DNA of 64,000 nucleotides from Fredericiella sp963839515 (GTDB lineage: Bacteria > Chloroflexota > Anaerolineae > Caldilineales > Caldilineaceae): assembly GCA_963839515.1 (NCBI GenBank), contig CAWIVN010000020.1, positions 300,051 to 364,050 of the forward strand, read 5' to 3'. Within the stretch, counting starts at the first letter, position 1. Every line of letters begins with the position of its first letter. The position numbers and the translations under genes are program-made. Of the stretch, positions 1-9,848 are shown piece by piece. The notes beneath the pieces were generated by a model that saw only the letters and a program-made list of their open reading frames with translations, was not told the DNA's origin and did not search any database.

Positions 1-3000
1 GGCTGCCAGCACAAGTTCTACCCGTGCGCGGGCGGCAGGGAGATCGCCCAGCGCTAAAAGGGCATTCGCCTGCCGTGCAATGGCCCCGGCCGCATAATCG
101 GGCAGGCCCGTCTCATTTGCCAGCACCTCTTCCCGCCGGTGCAGTGCCAGGGCCTCGGCCGCTTGCCCGATTGCCAGGAGGGCGCTGCCCCAGGCATTGA
201 GGGCGTTGACCATGTCGCGCGGTGCTTCCAACTCACGTGCCACTTCGTAGGCCGCCTGCGCATACGCCTGCGCTGCGTTTGGATCGCCTCTTTGCAGGCA
301 GACGAGCGCCAGGTGCATGTTTACGGTGCTCTCAATGCTGCGGTTGCCGTCGGCCTGCACGAGTTCCAACGCCTGTAAGAGATAGCTGTAGGCCGCCGCC
401 GTTTCGCCCATGTCGGCGGCGACGATGCCCAGATTGCCCAGGATGTTGGTTTCCGTCTGGCGGTCGCCGATGCGCCGTGCGATCGCCAGCGCCTCCACTT
501 TGTACTTCAGCGCCTTGACATAATAGCCGCTGCCCCATGCGCCGTTGCCGAGATTGTCGAGCACTGCACCCTCGCCCCCTGGGTCTCCCAGTTGGCGATA
601 CAGCTCGAGCGCCTGCAGCGAATAGGCGTCGCCGCGCTCAAAGTCAGCCAGTTGGATGTAGGCATTGCCCAAGTTCGTGAGCGCATTGGCTTCAGTCATA
701 CGGTCGCCGATCTCGCGGCTGAGCGCCAACGACTGCTCGGCATAGCGGGCTGCCAGCATAAAGTCATTACGGCTGACGGGCACCCACGACAGCCGGTTGA
801 GCAAAATGCATTCCAGCCGCCGGTTGCCCACGGCGATCGCCTCCGCCAACGCTGCCTCAAAGGAAGGTTGCGCTGCGTCCAACTCGCCCAGGAACACCTG
901 CGCCATCGCCTGCCCGTGGAGGCTGTCGGCCTGCAAAGAACGGTCGCCGGCCTCGTTAGCCAGGGCCCATGCCTTTTGCATCTGCCGCAGCGCCTGCGCA
1001 TATTCGCCCTGGCGCATGGACACCTGGCCTAACTGGAGCAGCGCCGCCGCTTCGACGGTGACGTTTGCCATGGCTTGCCCCAGTTCGGCGGCACGGTGGG
1101 AAGCAGCTGCCGACTCGGCGTACTCGCCTTGCGCAAGCGCAAACTGGCTGCGCCGTAATTGCGTGTCGGCCACGGCGGCATTGTTGCCAAGCTGCGTGAC
1201 CAGAACTTCCATCGCGGCGAGGTCGGCCCCCTGTTCGGTGCGCCGGCCCAGCAGATCGTACACCCGCTCGCGTTCTGCCAGCACGGCATAGCGCTGGGCC
1301 GGTGAGCCGGCTTGCAGCAGATCGAGCGCGCGGTCAAAGGCGCGCAGGGCCTCGGTGTTGGCAAACGTGCGCGCCGCCTGCCGGCCGGCTTGCATGTACC
1401 ACTGCGCAGCCTGTTCGGCCTCGTCCGCCATGTCGTAGTGCCCGGCGATCAAAGCGGCGAACTCCGCACTGCGCCGGCTGCGCAGCGTCACTTCTTCGAG
1501 CCACTGCGCGGCCGAACGGTGATAGTTGCGGCGTGCGCGCTTGAGCACGCTGCCGTAGGCCACGTCACGCATCAGGGCATGCTTGAAGAGGAACTCCTGT
1601 GCCCGCTCAAAGCTGGAAACGCTGCGCGTGAACACGAGATCGCGTTCGTTCAGGCTGCTCAATACCTGCTGCACGCTGGCGCGTTGTGTGGCGGCCTGTT
1701 TTGCGTTGGCGGGCGGCTCGCCGGCGGCCGGCATATTGCCAGCGGCCGGCAACATGCCGGCTTGGTTCTGCAAATAGGCAAGCGCCTGATCCCAGAAGAC
1801 ACGGCCGATCACGGCTGCCTGCTGCAGGGTCGTGCGCGCCTCACTCTGCAGGCCGTCGATGCGTGCCTGCAGCACGCCCGTCAGCGTTTGGGGGAGCCGC
1901 ACCTGGGCCAGCCGTTCTTCGTCGACAACCCAGGGCTGCACCGTGGCGTCGATTACCCCATCCTCGATCAGCACTTTGACCAGCTCTTCGACAAAGTACG
2001 GGTTGCCGTCGGCGGCCGTCGTGATCAGCTCCACCAACTGTGGCGGTACGACGTTCATCGGCTGCAGCAACTCCAGCAGGAGCCGGCTGCTGTCCGCCGT
2101 CGACAGCTGCGCCAGCTCGATCCAGGTGATGCCTTCGGCTCCTGTGCGCCACTGAGGGCGGCGTTCGAGGAGTTCGGGCCTTGCCGTGGCGATCACCAGG
2201 ATGCGCTTGCGATCCAACGCGGCGTTCAGCCGGTCGAGCAGATCGAGCGAGCTGTCGTCCACCCAGTGCAGGTCTTCGATCAAGACAACAACCGGGCGGT
2301 CGGCGGCCAACGCCGTGTAGTACTCGTCCAAGCGGGCCAATGCCTGGTTCTGCAGCACTTCCGGGTCTTCGACCTGGCCGCGACTTGCGGCCGGATCGGC
2401 GCCGGCAAACCCCAGCAGCCGCCCGATCAGTGCAGCCGCATCCGGCTGATTTGGCAGCATGGGCTGGATGGCGGCCTGCAGCTTGCGCTCGACGACTTCG
2501 GGCGCATCGCTGTCCTGGATGCCAAACTGCTGGGCAAACAAGTCGCGCAGCAGGCCATAGGGCACGCCGCGCAAGGAGGGCAGGCTGCGGCCGACCAGCA
2601 GGTGGATGGGCATGTCCTGGCTGCGCAGCTGCCGTTCAAATTCGAGCATCAGCCGGCTCTTGCCTAGACCAGGCTCGCTGACGATGGCGATCATGTGCCC
2701 GCCGGTCTGTTCGCTTATCTGCTGCCAGGCTGCTTGCAGAGACGCAAACACCTCTTCACGGCCGATGAGCGGCGCCAGCGCGCTGGCACTGTCGGGAGCG
2801 AGCGCTACATGGGAACGTTCCCGAATCACGCTGTAATATGCAATCGGCTGCTCGAAGCCCTTGACGTGCGCCGGTGGAAAAGCCTGCAGCTCGAACTGGC
2901 GGTTGACATGCTGGTAGGTGTCGTGCGAGACGACGACGCCATTGGTGGGGGCGAGTGCCTGCAAGCGGCTGGCCAGGTTGACGCTGTCGCCGACGATGAC

Positions 3001-3513
3001 GAAATCTTGGCCGCGGCGCTCGCGCAGGGTGCTCACGATGGCGTGCCCAGTATGGATGCCGGTGCGCATCTGCAGCCGCACGCCGTACTGCGGCTCCAGC
3101 CGCGCGTTCAGCAGTTCCAGTTCGCGCCCCATGGTCAAGGCGGCCCGCACAGCCTGGACCGGGTCCAGGTCGGTCGACTGCAGCAGCCCAAACACGGCCA
3201 TTACGGCGTCGCCGGCAAACTTCTCCACCACGCCGTTGTGGCGCTCGATGGCGGATGTCCAACGGGTGAAATAGTCGTTGACCAGCTCGCGCACGTCCTC
3301 GGCATCCAGGCGCCGCGTCAGCACCGTAAAGTCGACCAGGTCGGCGAACAGGATTGTAACCAACCTGCGTTGTTCGGTTGCAGTCTGGGCCTGCAGGTCG
3401 CGCAGCCGGTCGCGCATGGGCGCCAGGGCGGCGTTTACGACAGCGTCGCCCAACAGGGCGCGCTGTGCCTCCAGAATCTCAATCGCGTGCTGGAGCTCGC
3501 TGATTTCTTGCAT
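1..3513 (-). CDS. Adenylate/guanylate cyclase - AAA ATPase - TPR regulator (3' end outside window)
   Basis: The reading frame is open for 1171 codons and runs off the left edge, so the C-terminus is missing. A class III nucleotide cyclase domain covers about residues 48-230; the two metal-binding aspartates are visible in FADLVDFT (D58) and FAGDAVMAVFG (D102). A P-loop (EPGLGKS, near 280) and a Walker B segment (VVVLIEDLHW, near 407) mark an AAA-type ATPase. From about residue 650 to the edge there are tetratricopeptide-like repeats. This cyclase-ATPase-TPR order is a known family of large signalling proteins, probably making cAMP in response to protein or ligand binding by the TPRs. The ATG at 3513 is chosen because the cyclase begins shortly after; no clear ribosome site precedes it. 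Class certain, ligand unknown. Confidence 0.9.
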   Translation of the reverse strand, partial: MQEISELQHAIEILEAQRALLGDAVVNAALAPMRDRLRDLQAQTATEQRRLVTILFADLVDFTVLTRRLDAEDVRELVNDYFTRWTSAIERHNGVVEKFAGDAVMAVFGLLQSTDLDPVQAVRAALTMGRELELLNARLEPQYGVRLQMRTGIHTGHAIVSTLRERRGQDFVIVGDSVNLASRLQALAPTNGVVVSHDTYQHVNRQFELQAFPPAHVKGFEQPIAYYSVIRERSHVALAPDSASALAPLIGREEVFASLQAAWQQISEQTGGHMIAIVSEPGLGKSRLMLEFERQLRSQDMPIHLLVGRSLPSLRGVPYGLLRDLFAQQFGIQDSDAPEVVERKLQAAIQPMLPNQPDAAALIGRLLGFAGADPAASRGQVEDPEVLQNQALARLDEYYTALAADRPVVVLIEDLHWVDDSSLDLLDRLNAALDRKRILVIATARPELLERRPQWRTGAEGITWIELAQLSTADSSRLLLELLQPMNVVPPQLVELITTAADGNPYFVEELVKVLIEDGVIDATVQPWVVDEERLAQVRLPQTLTGVLQARIDGLQSEARTTLQQAAVIGRVFWDQALAYLQNQAGMLPAAGNMPAAGEPPANAKQAATQRASVQQVLSSLNERDLVFTRSVSSFERAQEFLFKHALMRDVAYGSVLKRARRNYHRSAAQWLEEVTLRSRRSAEFAALIAGHYDMADEAEQAAQWYMQAGRQAARTFANTEALRAFDRALDLLQAGSPAQRYAVLAERERVYDLLGRRTEQGADLAAMEVLVTQLGNNAAVADTQLRRSQFALAQGEYAESAAASHRAAELGQAMANVTVEAAALLQLGQVSMRQGEYAQALRQMQKAWALANEAGDRSLQADSLHGQAMAQVFLGELDAAQPSFEAALAEAIAVGNRRLECILLNRLSWVPVSRNDFMLAARYAEQSLALSREIGDRMTEANALTNLGNAYIQLADFERGDAYSLQALELYRQLGDPGGEGAVLDNLGNGAWGSGYYVKALKYKVEALAIARRIGDRQTETNILGNLGIVAADMGETAAAYSYLLQALELVQADGNRSIESTVNMHLALVCLQRGDPNAAQAYAQAAYEVARELEAPRDMVNALNAWGSALLAIGQAAEALALHRREEVLANETGLPDYAAGAIARQANALLALGDLPAARARVELVLAA

Positions 3514-3696
3514 AGCAGGTATGGCTAAAGTGGGGCATATGCGCCGCTGCGTCCTCGATGTATGTTAAGGACGTATGATTGACTCCGGTTGCATGGTTGG
3601 GGTCACGTAGCGGCGAGCACCCGGTTCTCTTGGCCGCTAGTCTAGCAGACAACGACGGATCTGTCGATTGATCCACGTGCGCGCAGGCGAGAATGT

Positions 3697-3716
3697 CCCA
3701 CTTCCAGGAGGTGGGG
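3697..3716. repeat. Short palindromic repeat, ACTTCCAGGAGGT unit
   Basis: A hairpin with near-perfect arms CCCACTTCC / GGAGGTGGG lies between gene 1 and the phosphatase. Its core at 3700-3712 is the exact reverse complement of the unit at 35934-35946, so it belongs to a dispersed short-repeat family rather than being only a local terminator. Confidence 0.55.
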
Positions 3717-3835
3717 CACGAAGGCGTGCCGGTTCCGCACGCGGCGTGCGGACTGGACGAGGACGGCGGAGGTGGGGGCTTCCGTATGGGGGCTTGGCTG
3801 GACAAGAAACTGCGGGCCGCATAGTATTACGGGCA

Positions 3836-5929
3836 ATGCACCATATTGAACGCATGACGCTTGTGCAACTGATCGTTCGCACTGCTGTTCTCTGGCTTAT
3901 CAATGTCGTCGGGCTGTGGTTGACCAGCCTCCTCCTTCCCCGCGTCACCGTCACGCAGTGGACATCGGCTTTCCTGTTCATGGCCGTCATTGCGCTGTTC
4001 AATGTGCTGCTGTGGCCGGTGGTTACGCGCTTGACGCTGCGTTTTGTCGTCTTTTCGCTTGGGTTTTTCACCTTCTTGCTTAACGGTCTCTTCTTCTGGG
4101 CGGCGAGCTTTTTTGTCACGGGCGTGACGTTTGGCAACCTGTTCAATGCCATCCTGGCCGCCGTGCTGGTGGGCGTGTTCAATACACTGGTGGCAGGGCT
4201 GCTGTCGATCGACGACGACGCTGCCTTTTATCGCAGCACCGTCGAGCGCACCATGCGGCGGCTGCGGGCAAGCAAGCCCCCGCAGACGTACCCAGGGGTT
4301 CTCTTCCTTGAGATCGACGGCTGCTCCGAGGCCGTATTCCGCCGTGCAATCGCGGAGGGCGTGATGCCGACCATGGCGCGCTGGCTGCACAGCGGCTCGC
4401 ATCGCATCGTCGGGTGGGAAACAGACCTCTCGTGCCAGACGGGGGCGGCGCAGGCGGGCATCCTGCACGGCAACAACCACAACATCCCGGCCTTTCGCTG
4501 GGTGGAAAAGGCGGACAACAACCGGGTGATCAGCTCGAACGGGCCGAAGGACTCGCCGGTGATCGAGCAGCGGATCTCCGACGGCAACGGGCTGCTGGCA
4601 CGGGCGGGGGCGGGACGGGCCAACCTGTTTAGCGGCAACGCCGAGGACGACCTGATGGTGTACAGCACGCTGACGTCGCTGTCCAGGTTTTACCGGCCGT
4701 CGTACTACGTGTTCTTTGCCAACCCGTACAATTTTCTGCGTACAATGACGCTGGTCGTAGGCGAGGTCTTCCACGAGCTGTGGGAGTGCCGGCGCCAGAT
4801 CCGGCACAATATCCAGCCGCGCATACCCGAACACCGGCGCGGCGTCTACCCGTGGGTGCGGGCGATCGCCACGATCCTGCTGCGCGACATGTCGGTCTAC
4901 ACACTGGTGGACGACATCTTCCAGGGCAAGGCCGACGCCATCTATGCCACCTTCTACGCCTACGATGAGGTGGCGCACCACTCGGGAATCGAGGATCAGG
5001 ACTCGTTCTCGGTGCTGCACCAGCTGGACCGGGCCTTTGCCCGCATCGAACGGGCGACGCACGAGGCCGAGCGGGCCTACCAGATCGTGGTGCTGGCGGA
5101 CCACGGCCAGAGCAAGGGGGCGACCTTCAAGCAGCGCTACGGCAGCACGCTCAAGGACCTCGTCGTCTCGCTGCTGCCGGCCGCCATCAAGACGCACCAC
5201 GAGCTGGACACGCACGAGGGCTGGGGGCATTTTGGCGCGCTGGTCACCGAGGTGGCGCACAGCCAGGGCGACAGCAAGGTCATGAGCCGGGCCGTAGAGC
5301 GAGTTACGCGCAAGCGGACGCTCGACGGCGAGGTGCTGGTGGGGCCGGAGTACCAGCTGGAGCGCGACGAGCGGGCGGGCAAGCGCGTGGCGCCCGAGGA
5401 CGCCGAACTGATCGTGCTCGCCTCGGGCAACCTGGGGCTGATCTACTTTACGGAGTGGCAGGAGCGGATGACGCTGGAGGAGATCGACGCCGCCTTTCCC
5501 AACCTGATCCCGGGGCTCATCACGCATCCGGGCATCGGCTTTATCATGGTGCGGTCAGAGGAGTACGGACCGCTGGCATTGGGGCGAGAAGGGGTCTATC
5601 ACCTGAACAGCGGGTACGTAGAGGGTGAAAATCCGCTGGCGGTGTTCAGCCCGCACCTGCCGCAGCACCTGTGCCGCACCGACAGCTTTGAGCACGTGCC
5701 GGACATCCTTGTCAACAGCTTTTACGATCCGGAGAAGGATGAGGGCGCGGCCTTTGAGGAGCTGATCGGGTTTCATGGCGGTGCAGGCGGCAACCAGTCG
5801 CGGCCTTTCCTGTTTGTGCCCGGCCACTGGGCCATCGACGCCGAGGGGCCGATCGTAGGGGCAGAGGAAGTACACCAGCGGCTGAAGCGGCAGCTGGCGG
5901 CGCTGCGGGACGGCAGTGTAGATCTGTAG
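3836..5929 (+). CDS. Membrane-anchored alkaline phosphatase/phosphodiesterase-superfamily protein with holin-like N-terminus
   Basis: 697 residues. The first ~125 residues hold about four hydrophobic helices resembling the Phage_holin_4_2/DUF360 membrane family. The rest is an alkaline-phosphatase-fold hydrolase: FLEIDG gives the first metal aspartate, YAYDEVAHH and VLADHG give further Asp/His ligands, and HEGWGHFGAL a final His. The enzyme should hydrolyse a phosphate mono- or diester with its catalytic domain fixed to the membrane; the substrate cannot be read from sequence. The frame is open from 3668, but the 56 residues before 3836 are Arg/Gly-rich and not membrane-like, so the ATG at 3836 is preferred (3854 also possible). 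No Shine-Dalgarno is visible, so the message may be leaderless. Confidence 0.82.
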   Translation: MHHIERMTLVQLIVRTAVLWLINVVGLWLTSLLLPRVTVTQWTSAFLFMAVIALFNVLLWPVVTRLTLRFVVFSLGFFTFLLNGLFFWAASFFVTGVTFGNLFNAILAAVLVGVFNTLVAGLLSIDDDAAFYRSTVERTMRRLRASKPPQTYPGVLFLEIDGCSEAVFRRAIAEGVMPTMARWLHSGSHRIVGWETDLSCQTGAAQAGILHGNNHNIPAFRWVEKADNNRVISSNGPKDSPVIEQRISDGNGLLARAGAGRANLFSGNAEDDLMVYSTLTSLSRFYRPSYYVFFANPYNFLRTMTLVVGEVFHELWECRRQIRHNIQPRIPEHRRGVYPWVRAIATILLRDMSVYTLVDDIFQGKADAIYATFYAYDEVAHHSGIEDQDSFSVLHQLDRAFARIERATHEAERAYQIVVLADHGQSKGATFKQRYGSTLKDLVVSLLPAAIKTHHELDTHEGWGHFGALVTEVAHSQGDSKVMSRAVERVTRKRTLDGEVLVGPEYQLERDERAGKRVAPEDAELIVLASGNLGLIYFTEWQERMTLEEIDAAFPNLIPGLITHPGIGFIMVRSEEYGPLALGREGVYHLNSGYVEGENPLAVFSPHLPQHLCRTDSFEHVPDILVNSFYDPEKDEGAAFEELIGFHGGAGGNQSRPFLFVPGHWAIDAEGPIVGAEEVHQRLKRQLAALRDGSVDL

Positions 5930-5948
5930 GGCAGATGTGGCAGGGCAG

Positions 5949-6905
5949 CTAATCGGCAGCCAGACCGCGGGTTTGCAGCGCGGCTGCACGCAGCTGTTCC
6001 ATGTCGCGCATGGGCGGTGAGCCAAAGAGCCGTTTGTACTCGCGGTTGAAGTGCGCGGCGTCCTCATAGCCCACGCGGTACGCCGTCGTCGCCGCGTCGA
6101 GGTGCTCGCCCAGCATGAGGCGCCGCGCCTCCTGGAGCCGCTGCCGCTTGTGGTACTGCAGGGGGCTCATCCCCGTCACGGCCTTGAAATGGTGGTGGAA
6201 GCCAGAGACGCTCATCCCGCTCTCGTGGGCGAGTGCGTCGATGCGCAGCGGCTGGTCATACTCGTCACGCAGCCGTTCGATGGCCTTGACGATCAGCTGG
6301 GTGTGACCACCCTCGACGGCGATCCGGCGGAGCAGGTCACCCTGGTCGCCCAGCAAGAGCCGGTACAGAATTTCGCGCGTGATCAGAGGTGCGAGGAAAC
6401 CCGCCTCGGCGGGACTGTCTACGAGCCTGACGAGCCGCACCACCGCATCCAGCAGCCCGGCGTCCAGGGTGCTTACGGCGATGGCCCGTTCGCCGCTATG
6501 GCGGCGCGGCGCGGCGTCACCCGCCTCGACCATGACTGAGCCGACCAGGGAAAGATCGAGGTCGAGGCGCAGGCTGAGGTACGGCCAATCCGGCGATGCC
6601 TCGACGACCTGGCCCGCGATGGGCAGCCCGACCGTCACAAGCAGGTAATGGGCGGGGTCATACTGATAGCGGGTAGCGCCCAAATAGATATCCTTGCGGC
6701 CCTGGGCAATCACGCACAAGGCGGGATTCAATACGCCCTGAATCGGCCCTGTGGGCGATGCGCGGCGGATGAGGTGCAAACCTGGCAGCGGCTCAACCGA
6801 TCCATCCTGGCGGACGCAGCGTGCGATGCGCTGGACCAACTCGTCGCGGCCGGCCTGCGCCAGGTAAGCCTCGCGTTCCACTTGTCGAATCGATACCGCG
6901 TCCAT
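5949..6905 (-). CDS. AraC-family transcriptional regulator, YqhC-like
   Basis: 318 residues. The N-terminal ~190 residues match the AraC_N arm typical of E. coli YqhC-type regulators, with the characteristic stretch VLNPALCVIAQGRK. The C-terminus has two helix-turn-helix units (IDALAHESGMSVSGFHHHF and AYRVGYEDAAHFNREYKRLFG). The ATG at 6905 follows a GGAGG site. It is divergent from the aldo/keto reductase at 7045, with 139 bp between starts. In E. coli, YqhC activates yqhD and dkgA, the latter also an aldo/keto reductase, so control of the neighbouring reductase cluster in response to reactive aldehydes is a reasonable inference. Confidence 0.88.
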   Translation of the reverse strand: MDAVSIRQVEREAYLAQAGRDELVQRIARCVRQDGSVEPLPGLHLIRRASPTGPIQGVLNPALCVIAQGRKDIYLGATRYQYDPAHYLLVTVGLPIAGQVVEASPDWPYLSLRLDLDLSLVGSVMVEAGDAAPRRHSGERAIAVSTLDAGLLDAVVRLVRLVDSPAEAGFLAPLITREILYRLLLGDQGDLLRRIAVEGGHTQLIVKAIERLRDEYDQPLRIDALAHESGMSVSGFHHHFKAVTGMSPLQYHKRQRLQEARRLMLGEHLDAATTAYRVGYEDAAHFNREYKRLFGSPPMRDMEQLRAAALQTRGLAAD

Positions 6906-7044
6906 CGCAAACCTCCACCTCGAACTCAATGCTATCCTGCAGCTTTGCAGGATCGTACAATGATTTTCGAGAATTGTCATACCCATCCGGGGGCGAAGCA
7001 TGCTAGGATCCATCCTAGACTACTTATTCGGAAGGAATGTCAGC

Positions 7045-7896
7045 ATGCAATCCACAGTTTTGAACAATGGGGTAGAAATGCCCCTGTTAGGGTTTGGTGT
7101 ATTTCAGGTCACCGATGAGGAGGAATGCGAGAGAAGCGTGTACGAGGCGCTGCAGGCCGGCTACCGGCTGATCGATACAGCGGCGGCCTATGGCAACGAG
7201 GAAGCGGTCGGCAGGGCCATCAAGCGCGGCGGCGTGGCCAGAGAAGAGCTGTTTGTCACCACCAAGCTCTGGGTGCAGGATACTGGATACGAAAACACCA
7301 AGCGGGCGTTTGAGCGGTCACTCAAGCGACTGCAGCTGGATTACCTCGATCTGTATCTGATTCACCAGCCCTATGGGGATGTCTATGGCGCCTGGCGGGC
7401 GATGGAAGAGCTGAACAGCGCCGGCGCAACCAGGGCCATCGGCGTAAGCAACTTCCATCCGGACAGGGTGATGGACCTGATCGTGCACAACCAGGTCGTG
7501 CCGGCGGTAAACCAGATTGAAACGCATCCGTTCTGCCAGCAGGTGGAAACCCAGAAGTTCCTCGAGGAGAACAAGGTCCAGATCGAATCCTGGGGGCCCT
7601 TTGCCGAAGGCAGAAACAACATCTTCAGCAACGATGTGCTGGTTTCGCTCGCGGCCAAACACGACAAGAGCGTAGCCCAGGTAATCCTGCGCTGGCTGCT
7701 GCAGAGAGGCGTCGTGGCCATTCCCAAGTCGGTACGCAAGGAGAGAATCGTCGAGAACTTCAACATCTTCGATTTCGCACTTAGCGCCGAAGATATGGCC
7801 GCAATCGCCACGCTGGATACGAAAACCAGCAGCTTCTTCGACCACCGCGACCCGGCAATAGTGAAGATGCTCGGGCAGGCAAAGCGCAATACCTAG
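7045..7896 (+). CDS. Aldo/keto reductase, DkgA-like
   Basis: 283 residues forming a single aldo/keto reductase (beta/alpha)8 barrel that reduces aldehydes or ketones with NAD(P)H. The catalytic tetrad is visible: D44 (LIDTAAAYG), Y49, K74 (TTKLW) and H107 (LIHQP). The C-terminal cofactor-binding stretch IPKSVRKERI favours NADPH. ATG at 7045 is preceded by GGAAGGA at suitable spacing; an upstream in-frame ATG at 7000 lacks one. It heads a plus-strand run with the cupin (53 bp downstream) and a second reductase, and is divergent from a YqhC-like regulator, the same partnership as yqhC/dkgA in E. coli. Likely aldehyde detoxification. Confidence 0.93.
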   Translation: MQSTVLNNGVEMPLLGFGVFQVTDEEECERSVYEALQAGYRLIDTAAAYGNEEAVGRAIKRGGVAREELFVTTKLWVQDTGYENTKRAFERSLKRLQLDYLDLYLIHQPYGDVYGAWRAMEELNSAGATRAIGVSNFHPDRVMDLIVHNQVVPAVNQIETHPFCQQVETQKFLEENKVQIESWGPFAEGRNNIFSNDVLVSLAAKHDKSVAQVILRWLLQRGVVAIPKSVRKERIVENFNIFDFALSAEDMAAIATLDTKTSSFFDHRDPAIVKMLGQAKRNT

Positions 7897-7948
7897 CCTT
7901 GAGGGCGCAGCCGCAGGCGATCACTTGTTCCAAAGGAGGAATTCGGCA

Positions 7949-8344
<396 letters not shown>

Positions 8345-8358
8345 TAGGGAGCGCAACG

Positions 8359-9342
8359 ATGGAATATGTACGGCTCGGTTCAACCGGGATGAAGGTCTCG
8401 CGCATCTGCCTCGGCTGCATGGGGTTTGGCGACGCCGAGCGCTGGATTCACAAGTGGGTGCTGGACGAAGACAACAGCCGGCCGATCATCAAGCACGCAC
8501 TCGAACTGGGGATCAATTTCTTTGACACGGCCAACGTCTATTCGATTGGGCGCAGCGAGGAGATCCTCGGCCGCGCGTTGCAGGACTTTGCGCGGCGGGA
8601 CGAGGTCGTCATCGCCACCAAGGTACACGGCAAGATGCGTGAGGGGCCGAATGGCTCCGGGCTATCGCGCAAGGCGATCCTGAGCGAGATCGACCACAGT
8701 CTGCGGCGGCTGGGGGTAGAGTACGTGGACCTCTACCAAATCCACCGCTGGGATTACGAGACGCCCATCGAAGAGACGATGGAAGCACTGCATGACGTGG
8801 TGAAGGCCGGCAAGGCCCGCTACATCGGCGCCTCCGCCATGTGGGCCTGGCAGTTTCAGAAGGCGCTACATGTGGCCGAGCAGCATGGATGGACCCGTTT
8901 CGTCTCGATGCAGGATCATCTGAACCTCATCTACCGGGAGGAGGAGCGGGAGATGCTGCCGCTCTGCCGCGCGGAGAAGATCGGGGTGATCCCTTACAGC
9001 CCGCTGGCAGCCGGAAGACTGACGCGCGACTGGTCGGCGGACAGCTCGCTGCGGGCCGAAACCGACCAAGTCGCCAAAATGAAATACGACACGACGGCCG
9101 ACACCGATCGCCAGGTCGTGGAACGGGTGGCCGAACTCGCGGCCAGGTATGGCGTCGCGCGCGTGCATATCGCGCTGGCCTGGCTGCTGCAAAAGGAGCC
9201 GGTGACAGCCCCCATCATCGGCGCGACGAAGATTTCGCACCTGGAAGACGCTGCCGGCGCCCTGGCCGTCAAGCTAAGCCCCGAAGATGTCGCCTACCTC
9301 GAAGAGCCGTACGTGCCGCACCGCATCGTCGGCCACCAATAG
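8359..9342 (+). CDS. Aldo/keto reductase, YajO/Tas-like
   Basis: 327 residues. A full aldo/keto reductase barrel with tetrad D56 (FFDTANVY), Y61, K88 (IATKVHG) and H129 (LYQIHRWD). The C-terminal motif APIIGATKISHLEDA is typical of the NADPH-binding region in the YajO/Tas group, a different subgroup from the reductase at 7045. ATG at 8359 follows AGGGAG. It is the last gene of the reductase-cupin-reductase run; short palindromes follow the stop and precede a convergent gene. It probably reduces small aldehydes or sugar-derived carbonyls; the exact substrate is unknown. Confidence 0.9.
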   Translation: MEYVRLGSTGMKVSRICLGCMGFGDAERWIHKWVLDEDNSRPIIKHALELGINFFDTANVYSIGRSEEILGRALQDFARRDEVVIATKVHGKMREGPNGSGLSRKAILSEIDHSLRRLGVEYVDLYQIHRWDYETPIEETMEALHDVVKAGKARYIGASAMWAWQFQKALHVAEQHGWTRFVSMQDHLNLIYREEEREMLPLCRAEKIGVIPYSPLAAGRLTRDWSADSSLRAETDQVAKMKYDTTADTDRQVVERVAELAARYGVARVHIALAWLLQKEPVTAPIIGATKISHLEDAAGALAVKLSPEDVAYLEEPYVPHRIVGHQ

Positions 9343-9345
9343 CCG

Positions 9346-9402
9346 CTTCCGGGAAGGTCCGACTGAGTAACCTCTTCCCGGAAGACCCCCTCTTCCCGGA
9401 AG
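9346..9402. repeat. Three CTTCC(C/G)GGAAG palindromes between convergent genes
   Basis: Three copies of an 11-base palindrome, CTTCCGGGAAG or CTTCCCGGAAG, lie at 9346-9356, 9374-9384 and 9392-9402. They fill the gap between the stops of two convergent genes. The same unit occurs twice between another convergent pair at 13403-13431. They may end transcription in both directions, but no T-tract is present. Confidence 0.6.
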
Positions 9403-9404
9403 GG

Positions 9405-9737
9405 TCAGTTGGGGCTGAGCACGTAGATGTAGGCTTCGACTGAGCCGCCCTCGAGCAGGGCTGCTTCGACCGGGACGCGTGCGTATTGATCGCCTTCAAA
9501 TTTATCCAACACAGCCCAGTAACGTTCAAGCTTCTCGGAAGAGAAGACCAATCCCTTGACCGCTTGTCCCCCTGGGTCGAGCACGAGCCCCGGGAAACCC
9601 ATGGTAGCGCCCCACCCCTCGAGCTTCAGGTGCCCCTTCACGGTGGCGGGCTGCCACGTACCGCCCAGGGGAGCGAGAATATGCTCGTTTGGTTGTCCCG
9701 GCGCCAAAGTGCCGTAGACAAATAGTCTGTGTATCAT
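9405..9737 (-). CDS. Gamma-glutamylcyclotransferase-like (GGACT/AIG2-fold) protein
   Basis: 110 residues, normal length for this fold. It opens with the family signature YGTL (residues 8-11), which builds the substrate-binding loop, and has the catalytic glutamate in KFEGDQY (E81). Family members cleave gamma-glutamyl amines or peptides, releasing 5-oxoproline, but many bacterial members are uncharacterised. ATG at 9737. It is convergent with the reductase at 8359 and divergent from the DinB-like gene at 9849; no operon partner. Confidence 0.85.
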   Translation of the reverse strand: MIHRLFVYGTLAPGQPNEHILAPLGGTWQPATVKGHLKLEGWGATMGFPGLVLDPGGQAVKGLVFSSEKLERYWAVLDKFEGDQYARVPVEAALLEGGSVEAYIYVLSPN

Positions 9738-9848
9738 GTCAACTTCACTTGGAGAGTTCAGATCAGGTGATCGTCGATCAATTTGTCATGAGAGCCAATG
9801 GGTGTGTCAAATTACGATTATCCTACCGATCAGCTACAGGAGAAAACC

